From Azolla caroliniana (Eukaryota; Polypodiophyta): 64,000 bases of DNA. The stretch lies in contig JBHGNT010000010.1 of NCBI GenBank assembly GCA_043228905.1, positions 21,142,001-21,206,000 on the forward strand, in the 5' to 3' direction. Numbering within the stretch: the stretch's first letter is position 1; the number at the start of each line of letters is the position of its first letter. The translations under genes and the position numbers were made by a program. This document shows positions 56,591 through 64,000 of the stretch, piece by piece. Under the pieces are notes generated by a model that was not told where the DNA came from, made no database searches, and saw only the letters and a program-made list of their open reading frames with translations.

Positions 56591-58620
56591 AGCACGATGC
56601 CAGCAAAGAAGGATGGGAGTTGGCCCGCGAGAAGGTCGATGAAGAGACCAAGAAACAAGCCGACAGGGAACCGAACATCGCGACACTCCAATTCGGTTGG
56701 AGCGCGATCTAGTCGTGGATTGTTCAACCAGGGCCAGAATCGGCATGAGGGTGCTGATATAGGAGAGGGTGCGGAACGAGCTGCCCTCTTTTACATGGGG
56801 AGAAAGACCGATCGGGCAAAGGTCGGGAATCAAAAGGGAGATGATCGAGGTTGCAGAACGAATCCGGCAGGATCGGCATCGAAGCCGAAACTCCAGACAT
56901 TGGAGAATCAAGCCCAGACGGGACTTGATCGATCATAGAGCGGATGCTATCCACCGGCACCACTAAAAGGGTGAATAGCCCCGGAGGAGTCGTCACGAGC
57001 CGTTACGAAATAAGTTTCCTCACATCTTGACCGAAGACTTCGGCAGTTCAAGCCAACATGGCAACGTGAGACCGAAAGAGAAGGAAGATGGAGGCGGGAA
57101 CGCAGCAAGGAGAGTGACGACGAATCCGGTAGAAGTACAAGGGAGGAAGCGGAGAGCGAAGACCGGTCCTACGGAGATCCTCACACGGATCCGGTTGTCG
57201 GCCTGAGTGCCGATGTGAGTCCTATAAGAGAGATCGGTGGCAACAGGAGAACAGGACCCGACAATCCAGAGAATGATGGGCGGATCCGGACGAGAACGGG
57301 GCGGAACGGACTTCCGGATAACTGATCCGGAAGAGAGGAGACAGCAGGCCTACGAAGAGGCCGGAAGCACGGTACGTCAGTACCACGGGGGAGGGTGTGG
57401 AGCGAGCCACCCTCTCGACTTGCAGACAAAGACGACCCGGGATAAGGGTCAGAGACTAGATGAAGGCCTGAGGAGGATCCTTCACACCGGTTCCAGAGAC
57501 TCCGGCGGTCGGCCCAAGAGCCTGCATGAGACCTAGAGTAGCTAATGGTGGCAGCGAGGGGACCACCGAGATCCTCGCACCAATCCGGCGGTTGGCCCGA
57601 GTGCCGGCGTGAGTCCTATAGGAAAGGACGGTGGCGACAGGTGAACGTGACCAACAGAAGAGAGCGGCGAAGACGGCGAGCGGTGCTGCAGCGACCTTAC
57701 GAACACCGGTTCTAGAGACTCCGGCAGCCGGCAAGAAGAGCCGACGTGAGACCTAGAGGGAAGAACGATGGTGGCGGCAAGGCGGGAAAACCGAGGTCCC
57801 ACGAACATCCTCACACCGATCCGGCAGTCAGCTTGAGAGCCGGCGTGAATCCTATAGGAAAGGACGGTGGCGGCAGGTGAACGTGACAAGGCAGCGAAGA
57901 CGGCGAGCGATGCTGCAACGACCTTACACACACCGGTTCTAGAGACTCCGGCAGCCGGCAACAAAAGCCGGCATGAGACCTAGAGGGAACAACAGTGGCG
58001 GCCGCAAGGCGGGCAAACCAAGGTCCCACGAAGATCCTCACACCGATCCGATGGCGTGAGTCCTATAGACAAGGATGATGGCCGCAGGTGAAATTGATCA
58101 GACAACGAAGGCAGAGCGGGCCGCGAACTTACACACTCCGGCGGTCAGCCCGAGAGCCGGCGTGAGACCTAGAGTAAGGAACGGTGGCAGCGACAAGGCA
58201 GAAGGGGAGGTCCCACAAAGATCCTCACACCGAATCGGTGGTCGGCCCGAGTACCGGCGTGAGTCCTATAGGAAAGGACGGTGGCGGTAGGTGAACGTGA
58301 TTGGACGACAGGAAGCAGAGCGAAAGGAGGTATGAGGCCGGCGAGGCGGCCATGAACCGGATACGAGCCCGACCGGCAGGGTCGGCAAGACAAAGATCAG
58401 ACGCCCTTGGTACACGAGTCGGTGACCCAACAAAATGAAGGCCCGAGAAGGATCCTTCACACCTGCCCGGAGACCTCGGTTGTTTGGCCAACGTGGCAAC
58501 GTGAGACCGAGGGTAATGGAAGGTGGCGGGAAGGGGACAAAGGCGGCAACAACAGAGGCACCGATCAACCAAGGCATTACGAGAATGAAGGAGGCCATGC
58601 GGGCCAGGACGCAGCAAGGG
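56390..58620 (+). repeat. Tandem repeat field with dimeric units
   Basis: The phrase GCCGGCGTGAGTCCTATAGG, or a close variant, occurs near 57206, 57600, 57838, 58040 and 58250. It alternates with GCCGGCGTGAGACCTAGAG near 57525, 57740, 57966 and 58158. Units of about 105-120 bp thus form dimers of about 200-240 bp, each with CCTCACACCGATCCGG.GGTC, GGCCCGAG and ACGGTGGCGGCAGG. Older, more diverged units reach back to about 56390. Earlier spots (56128, 56747, 57384) share a hairpin of type GAGGGTG...CGCCCTC. No coding function is apparent. Confidence 0.8.
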
Positions 58621-58749
58621 TGATCTTCCGGTAAGTTGTCAAGGACACTCGGTTAAGGAGTGGTGTGCCGAGCTGAGAAGGGCACACCCGAAAGCAGAAC
58701 GGAAGGCGTGCTTGTGGCCACCGAGGGCCAAAGCAAAGCACGAGTACGG
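58621..58749. other. Spacer before the Gyp-Trp-5 LTR
   Basis: Short GC-rich stretch with no LTR, polypurine tract or frame that I can support. The 3' end of Gyp-Trp-3 was not found here. Confidence 0.4.
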
Positions 58750-59422
58750 TATCGTGAAGAAAACTGTCCCCAGGCGCAAACCGTGTATAGTGTGTGTGAA
58801 CCAGCCCTTACACGTGGGCACGTCCCTTGTCGTATAGTAAATCCTAGGTAGCAATATTCTATAAGGTAAATCGAGGAGTATCTCTGTCCGAAAGGACAGA
58901 GAATTAATGTGATGTAAATGGGTGAAACGGCCTCCCTTCTTCAGCTATAAAAGAGAGGGAGACGGGGGAGAAGGGGATATAGCGCGCTAGAGGGAACGAA
59001 GTGCTGTCGGACTGGGACCGAGCTCTTCTTCTTTGTCGTTCCCCATAGCTTTCCTTTTGCGCAGGCTCTCAGGAGGCTGATTCTGCTCCGTGGAACGCCT
59101 GTGTGCTTCCGGCAGAATCTCCATCTTGCTCTCCTGTGTGCGTGGGTGATCAGGCGTCGGCATCCACCTCGCCGACCTGGTCGGTTGTAACCGTTCGATT
59201 CGTCTGCATACATACAAATACATGCCTATATTTACATACACACTCTAGTGTTCTCAACTCGTGTCTCCTGTGTTGTTGTGACGCGTCCCCGTGCGCTTCT
59301 TTGTCTATACGTGAGTGAGCGTCTCTCTCTCTCTTCTTCTTCTTTTCTTCCTCACCTATTCCTCGGTCCAAAACCCCAGTGGTCCCGCCTTGTTCTCCGC
59401 GCATGCGCGTAACAACGGAACA
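58750..59422 (+). mobile_element. Gyp-Trp-5 5' LTR
   Basis: 673 bp starting TATCGTGAAGAAAACTGTCC (TA in place of TG) and ending CGTAACAACGGAACA. TATAAAAGAGAGG lies near 58948, the leader has GAAGTGCTGTCGGACTGGGA, and the U5 end GTGGTCCCGCC is shared by the group. Confidence 0.88.
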
Positions 59423-59426
59423 TATT

Positions 59427-59444
59427 TGGTGAACCTGACGTGAA
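59427..59444 (+). promoter_or_regulatory. Primer-binding site, tRNA-Trp (Gyp-Trp-5)
   Basis: TGGTGAACCTGACGTGAA has one C-to-T change from the consensus of the group. Confidence 0.82.
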
Positions 59445-59465
59445 CAGGCGGTAGAGGAGTAGAAG

Positions 59466-61622
59466 ATGATGGGGTCGGACCTAGCAGAAGCCATGGCTTC
59501 GGCTGTAGACCATATAGTGAGTGCGCGCGAAGGCACCGACGCCCTTGATAGGGCTATCGAGGCGGTTGTCGGTACGATCAGCCGGTTTAGTGGAAAGGAT
59601 GCCCCAAGCTACTTGGCGTCCTACCGGGCTGAGATGGTAATGAGGGACATTTCGGAAGAGAGGTGTCTAGCCGGATTCCCTCGAGTGGCGATGCCGGGTA
59701 TCCATACGGAGGTGCTCGAGGTACGGGCCGAGAGCCGGACCTGGGAGGAGTTCGAAGGTCGGCTCCTTGAAAGATACGAGCTTGAAGATACGCTTCGACT
59801 TTCGAAGCGGGACTTCATGGAGTGGGTGGAGACCCCCGACAAAGGAAGGAACGCGTCAGTGCTCCTTCGGGAGTTTGAGGAACGCTTCGCGCGCCTCTCA
59901 GTGCTTGACCGGACCGTTCTGGACACAAGCCGTGTCCTATTGTTTGTTAAGTCAGTTGACGAGCGGGATCGGGAGCAGGTAGGCCTCCTATTGGAGACTG
60001 ATGATGGGTTGACAGCCGACTGGGCCGTGGTGAAAAGGGTCTGTGGCCGTTTTGACAAACGGTGGGAATGGGTTGACAAAGGGTCGACAGGGGCGGGCTC
60101 TGTCGCAGCAAGGAAGCTCGAGCCAACACCACCAACGCGAAGGGAAGAGACCCGAGATTGGATCGAGACCGGGTCGGCTTCAACCGGCGTGGTCAAGGGC
60201 TCGTCCGGGGGAGCAGCTCTGGAGGAGCTGACGCGGATGGTAAGGGATCTCCAGATCGCCCAGGCACGGAGGGATGGTGGCGAACAGGCCCGTGACCGAC
60301 GACCTCTGGCTGAAAACAGGTGCATGTGGTGTGACGCAGTTGGGCACATCCGAAAGGACTGCGGGGACTTCGCCGAGGCGATGAGAAGCAACGTGGTGTA
60401 CCTATGGAACAGTCGGGTGCACGCCAGCGAGACCCGAAGGGCCCTGAACCTGAACATCGGGCGAGGGGGTATGAAAAGGCTGATGGAGGAGGCGGGGGCT
60501 CGTCACGCGGAGACCGTCCACTACTCGGCGTCAGCTGGTATTCGGGTCGGAGGTGGCGAGGCCCCGAAGACGAACAAAGCCGGGTTCTGGCCGACGATGC
60601 TAGAAGGCCTCGCCGGCGCACGACTGAGGAAAGAAGAGGTGGACCGCGCGGAAAAACGGGTCCAGGAGTTAACCGGGTGGAGTGACCCGGTGGAAGAAAA
60701 GATGAGCTTCGTCGAAGCCGCTTGTCAAAACTACGAGGCTTTGGTGGAGGACAAGCGGGTAGGGAAAACCGGAGGGGCCGGGCCCTCGCAGCGATATGAA
60801 ACTCGACTCGGGCAAAGACGGAATGAGGCCGTTGTAACCAGCGCCCAGGATAATCCCAAGAAGGGCGAGTACCGGCTGAGCACAGAAATCGAAAGATCCA
60901 CGGACCTGCGAAAGGTCCTGGAAGAACGAATCCTCGACATTAAGGTGGAGCTATCGCTGAGGGAAGTGCTCAGGATCGCCAAGAAGGAGTTCCACGACTC
61001 CATCGTAGACTTGGTGAAGAGGAAGAGGCTGTCGACGGAGATAGAACCGGAGAAGCTGGTGGAGGTGCGGACGACGCACATAGAGGACATGGCGCTTGAA
61101 GACGAGTTGGCGGAGAGCCACTATTCGAGGCCGCACTGGGCCAGAGCGACCACGGAGACCCCTGTGAAGATCGGAGATGTTCATGAACCGGTAGTGGCGT
61201 TGGTGGACCATGGTTCAGAAATCAATTTGATGTCCATGGACTTCTATAAGAAGGGAAAATGGCCGATCAACACCAAGGACGGGTGGAAAATATGGGCGGC
61301 GACGCGTGCCACCGAAGAATTGCATGGAGCCTGCCCGAACGTACGAGTAAAGATCGGTGATGTCGAGATTGACCAGCACTTCTTCGTGCAGGAGACATCC
61401 TCACATCCGGTTATACTAGGAGAACCGTACATCACGGCAGCACGGATGGAGACCAAGGTGCTGGACAACGGCTCGGCCTATGCAAGGGTCAAGAGCCAGG
61501 ATGGGCGTCACTCGGTCCAGTTCCTGACGGTGAAACCGAACCATGAGAGGAACCGCGAGACCCTCGGGGCGAAAGCTGGGAGGATTTTTGAAGAGGGCTA
61601 TCAAGGAGTGGGGCCGCGATAG
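59466..61622 (+). CDS. Gyp-Trp-5 Gag-protease
   Basis: One open frame of 718 residues: MMGSDLAEAMASAVDHIVSA, capsid (DRAIEAVVGTISRFSGKDAP, TWEEFEGRLLERYELEDTLR, VLLFVKSVDERDREQVGLLL), CCHC knuckle CMWCDAVGHIRKDC near residue 286, a helical linker (STEIERSTDLRKVLEER, ELSLREVLRIAKKEFHDSIV), and a retropepsin with PVVALVDHGSEINLMSMDFY near 61195 and HPVILGEPYITAARMETK. The D-H-G triad departs from the usual D-[ST]-G but is shared with Gyp-Trp-4. The frame stops at 61622, and RT continues in another frame that overlaps from about 61543. This is the best-kept Gag of its group in the window. The other possible start, one codon later, would change little. Confidence 0.92.
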   Translation: MMGSDLAEAMASAVDHIVSAREGTDALDRAIEAVVGTISRFSGKDAPSYLASYRAEMVMRDISEERCLAGFPRVAMPGIHTEVLEVRAESRTWEEFEGRLLERYELEDTLRLSKRDFMEWVETPDKGRNASVLLREFEERFARLSVLDRTVLDTSRVLLFVKSVDERDREQVGLLLETDDGLTADWAVVKRVCGRFDKRWEWVDKGSTGAGSVAARKLEPTPPTRREETRDWIETGSASTGVVKGSSGGAALEELTRMVRDLQIAQARRDGGEQARDRRPLAENRCMWCDAVGHIRKDCGDFAEAMRSNVVYLWNSRVHASETRRALNLNIGRGGMKRLMEEAGARHAETVHYSASAGIRVGGGEAPKTNKAGFWPTMLEGLAGARLRKEEVDRAEKRVQELTGWSDPVEEKMSFVEAACQNYEALVEDKRVGKTGGAGPSQRYETRLGQRRNEAVVTSAQDNPKKGEYRLSTEIERSTDLRKVLEERILDIKVELSLREVLRIAKKEFHDSIVDLVKRKRLSTEIEPEKLVEVRTTHIEDMALEDELAESHYSRPHWARATTETPVKIGDVHEPVVALVDHGSEINLMSMDFYKKGKWPINTKDGWKIWAATRATEELHGACPNVRVKIGDVEIDQHFFVQETSSHPVILGEPYITAARMETKVLDNGSAYARVKSQDGRHSVQFLTVKPNHERNRETLGAKAGRIFEEGYQGVGPR

Positions 61623-63057
61623 TCCGGACACTCCGGGAAAACCCCACAAGTGTATGATAGCGAAGAAGACTTGTGCTATAAGTAGGGACTTTTGGTTCTC
61701 CGACAACGGAGGGTGCACGATAGTCGACGTTGTTGGCCGGAAGAAGAGAAGGGCGGAGGAGCGACTTCGGGCATGTGGCGTCCTCGACCTCGGAGAAGAA
61801 ATCAACGGAGCCGTGGAGGCGGTCTCTTTCATCGATACCTTGGGGGAGCTGCGGGAGGTAGTCGGAGGAGTCCTTAAAGAGAACCGGACGATTCCGGTAT
61901 GTTCGGAAAAGATGTACGAAGTCATCGCGCACTTCAGTAGAGGGCTCGAGTCAGATCGGATAGCCCGGGTGGACACGAGGTACAAGACTGTGGACTGGAA
62001 GGTGAGGCCAGTCGCGGCTCCCTTGCCGGAGGGCAGCGAGTTGTGAATAAAGGGGGTTGCATCGGCCCGAGTTTACGAAATCCGGCCCGCATTGGACACA
62101 CGTTCACCGACATAATGTTGTGCAAGCTCAAAATCGGTGGGGGCGGCTTCCTACTACTGGCGGAAGAGGACCGTTTTCGGGGAATGCTCGGAAGGCACGG
62201 CAAGGCTTTCGCATTCTCACCGGAGGAGATCAGGTGCATAGACCCGATAGTCGTGGAACCAATGGTGAAATTCATGGTACCGCATGTGTCGTGGAGTCTC
62301 AAACTGATTCCAGTACCCAGAGCTCACATCCCGAAGCTGATGGAGCTGTTAAAGCAAAAGGTCGAGATGGGAATCCTTGAACCGTCGAGTGCCCCATACT
62401 CGAATCAGTGGTTTACCGTGCCGAAGAAGGACGACACGTTGCGCTTTATTCAAGAGCTGCAGCCAGTCAACAAGGTGACCATTCGAAACGCAGGAATCGG
62501 ACCGACAATAGACGAGTTCGCGGAGGCCTTCGCCGGAAGGTCGATTTACTCGGTCGGTGATCTCTATTCGGGGTACGATCAGTTCCAGCTTGCCGTAGAG
62601 AGCAGGGACATCACGACAATGTGAACTCCTCTCGGCCTAGTACGAATGTGTACCCTGCCACAAGAAGGGACGAACTCAGTGGCTCACATGGTGAACGCAA
62701 TGAACAAAGTGCTGAGGGATTGTATCCCGGACATCACCATGCCGTTTTTGGACGACGTCCCGATCAAGGGATGCGCGGTGGAGGAAAGGGAGGAGACGAT
62801 CAGACCGGACGGATGCCGGAAATTTGCGACGACGCACATCGATGACTGCGAGAAGGTGCTACAGAGGTTGGAGAGCGCGAGGCTCACCTTCTCCGGGGGA
62901 AAGTCGGCCTTCGGGCAATCAGAGATCATGGTCGTCGGACACCTATGCGGGCCGTACGGCCGGAAACCGTCTCTGGCTAAGGTAGAAGCCATCTCTGCGA
63001 TGAAGAACGATTGTAGCTCGGTCACGGAGGTTCAGAGGTTCTTGGGAGCGTGCACGT
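61543..63057 (+). pseudogene. Gyp-Trp-5 reverse transcriptase, 3'-truncated
   Basis: The RT frame begins GGFLKRAIKEWG (61584) beside the run GGATTTTTGAAGAGGGC, and proceeds as in Gyp-Trp-4: LRACGV, INGAVEAVSFIDTLGELREV, then a TGA (62044-62046) and a frameshift near 62070. Next come VEMGILEPSSAPYSNQWFTV, QELQPVNKVTIRNAGIGPTI, a TGA at 62622-62624 where Gln is expected, and PFLDDVPIKGC (the FLDD site) near 62745. It is cut after VQRFLGACT at 63057 by the Gyp-Trp-6 LTR. RNase H and integrase, if any, lie beyond the window. Confidence 0.88.
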
Positions 63058-63616
63058 TGTCGTGAAGAAAACCGTCCACAAGGGACATGGGAGATCCTAG
63101 GTAGGTAGATTCGGTAGGTAGGAAGTTAATAGGAAACGGCTCCCTTCTTCCCTATAAAAGGAGGGAGACGAGGAGGAGGAAGGGATCGCGAAGTAAGAGA
63201 AGACGAAGTGCTGTCGGATTGTGGGCCGAAGGCTTCTCTCTCTTCCAAACTCCATAGCTTCTTTCTGCGTAGGTTTCGGGAGGATCGCACTGCTCTGAGG
63301 AAGCCCGAGTGCTTCCAGCAGCACCACCAACCTACTCCTTTCTTTCTGTGCGTTTACGAACAGGCATCGGCATCTGTTCGCCGGCCTATTCGGTTGTAAC
63401 CGACTTCGTGTTCTTGTTGTTTGTCTTTGTTAATACATACATACATTCGTGTCTATCTGTGTCGCTGTCCCACTCACGTCTTTGTGTCGAAGGGCCGTGT
63501 CCCTGCGAATCTACGCTCGCACCTAGTGGGTTCCCTTCTCCTTTCTCTCTTGCTCTTTGGTACAAGACTCCCGAGGTCCCGCCTCATTCCACGCATCCGC
63601 GAGGAATACCTTGACA
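63058..63616 (+). mobile_element. Gyp-Trp-6 5' LTR
   Basis: 559 bp from TGTCGTGAAGAAAACCGTCC to ATACCTTGACA, with TATAAAAGGAGGG near 63153. It is shorter in the leader than its relatives. It is inserted in the RT of Gyp-Trp-5. Confidence 0.88.
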
Positions 63617-63619
63617 TCT

Positions 63620-63637
63620 TGGTGAACCCGACGTGAA
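63620..63637 (+). promoter_or_regulatory. Primer-binding site, tRNA-Trp (Gyp-Trp-6)
   Basis: TGGTGAACCCGACGTGAA, three bases after the LTR; identical to the Gyp-Trp-3 and Gyp-Trp-4 sites. Confidence 0.85.
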
Positions 63638-63659
63638 GGAGGCGGCAGAAGAGCAGAAG

Positions 63660-64000
63660 ATGAAAGGGTCAGATCTTGCGGAGGCCATGGCTTCGGCCGT
63701 GGATCGGATATTGAGCGCACGCGAGGGCTCCGGCGCCCTCGACAGAGCCATTGAGGCGGTCGTCGGTACGATCGGCCAGTTCAGCGGAAAGGATGACACG
63801 AAGTATTTGGCGTCCTACGGGACAGAAATGCTGATGCGGGACATTCCGGAAGAGAGGCGTCTTGCCGGGTTTCCTCGAGTGGCGATGCCGAGCATCCATG
63901 CGGAGGTGCTTGAGGTGCGGGCGGAGAGCCGTACCTGGGAGGAGTTCGAAGGCCGACTCCTGGAAAAATACGGGTTGGACGACGCGCTCCGGCTTTCGAA
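63660..64000 (+). CDS. Gyp-Trp-6 Gag, N-terminal part, runs off the window
   Basis: ATG 63660 opens MKGSDLAEAMASAVDRILSA, then DRAIEAVVGTIGQFSGKDDT, MRDIPEERRLAGFPRVAMPS and TWEEFEGRLLEKYGLDDALR. It is open to the end of the window and closely follows the Gyp-Trp-5 Gag. This is the capsid region; completeness cannot be judged. Confidence 0.88.
   Translation, partial: MKGSDLAEAMASAVDRILSAREGSGALDRAIEAVVGTIGQFSGKDDTKYLASYGTEMLMRDIPEERRLAGFPRVAMPSIHAEVLEVRAESRTWEEFEGRLLEKYGLDDALRLS

Noticed and set aside
57181-58617. Many overlapping frames on both strands in the repeat field
   Set aside because: They arise from GC-rich tandem units with few stops; the frames change between units and no motif is seen.
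34420-59422. Gyp-Trp-3 5' LTR and the LTR at 58750 as one pair of a single element
   Set aside because: The LTR at 58750 is followed by its own primer site and Gag, and it is closer to the Gyp-Trp-5/6 type than to the 840-bp LTR at 34420.

Overview
The window looks like nuclear DNA of a land plant. It is almost entirely nested retrotransposons, with one possible non-transposon reading frame. Evidence for a plant: an 18-base primer-binding site matches the 3' end of plant nuclear tRNA-Trp as I remember it, and one LINE is of plant L1 type, with a CCHC ORF1 and a zf-RVT tail on ORF2. The presence of sushi-like chromoviruses hints at a non-flowering plant, but that is inference. I found no rRNA gene, convincing tRNA gene or CRISPR array.

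Left arm (1-13484): insertions sit inside insertions. Copia-1 (+) lies in Copia-2 (-). Copia-2 is joined to the LTR and gag start of a Ty3-type element primed by tRNA-Trp (Gyp-Trp-1), which lies in another LTR of that group (Gyp-Trp-2). That LTR lies in the gag of a chromovirus (Chromo-1), which lies in Gyp-3, which lies in Copia-3. A solo copia LTR follows.

Middle (13485-27479): AT-rich DNA with decayed copia, gypsy and L1 pieces, one LINE with an (ATCT)n tail (19284-22151), and a histidine-rich reading frame (16836-17699, -) beside an inverted hexamer array. Several stretches hold nothing I recognise.

Right arm (27480-64000): Copia-4 holds Copia-5, and a detached Copia-4-like fragment holds Gyp-Trp-3. 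Gyp-Trp-3 is split by Gyp-Trp-4 (-). Gyp-Trp-4 contains a deleted chromovirus (Chromo-2) and, inside its 5' LTR, a nearly full-length L1. The L1 is itself split by a very young chromovirus, Chromo-3 (46303-51960), whose LTRs differ at one site in 439 and are flanked by GATAC. Then come a tandem-repeat field (56390-58620), Gyp-Trp-5, and Gyp-Trp-6, which runs off the end.

The most interesting system is the chromovirus group. Its Gag resembles sushi/PEG10 Gag. Chromo-3 has a GTTAAAC -1 frameshift heptamer just before the gag stop. In two copies the sequence just after the 5' LTR is complementary to the predicted 5' end of the transcript, which points to Tf1/sushi-type self-priming instead of tRNA priming. 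Second in interest are the tRNA-Trp-primed Ty3 elements, with a DHG protease motif, an FLDD reverse transcriptase and, in one copy, no RNase H. Third is a copia lineage whose polyprotein extends past RNase H and across the polypurine tract into the LTR.
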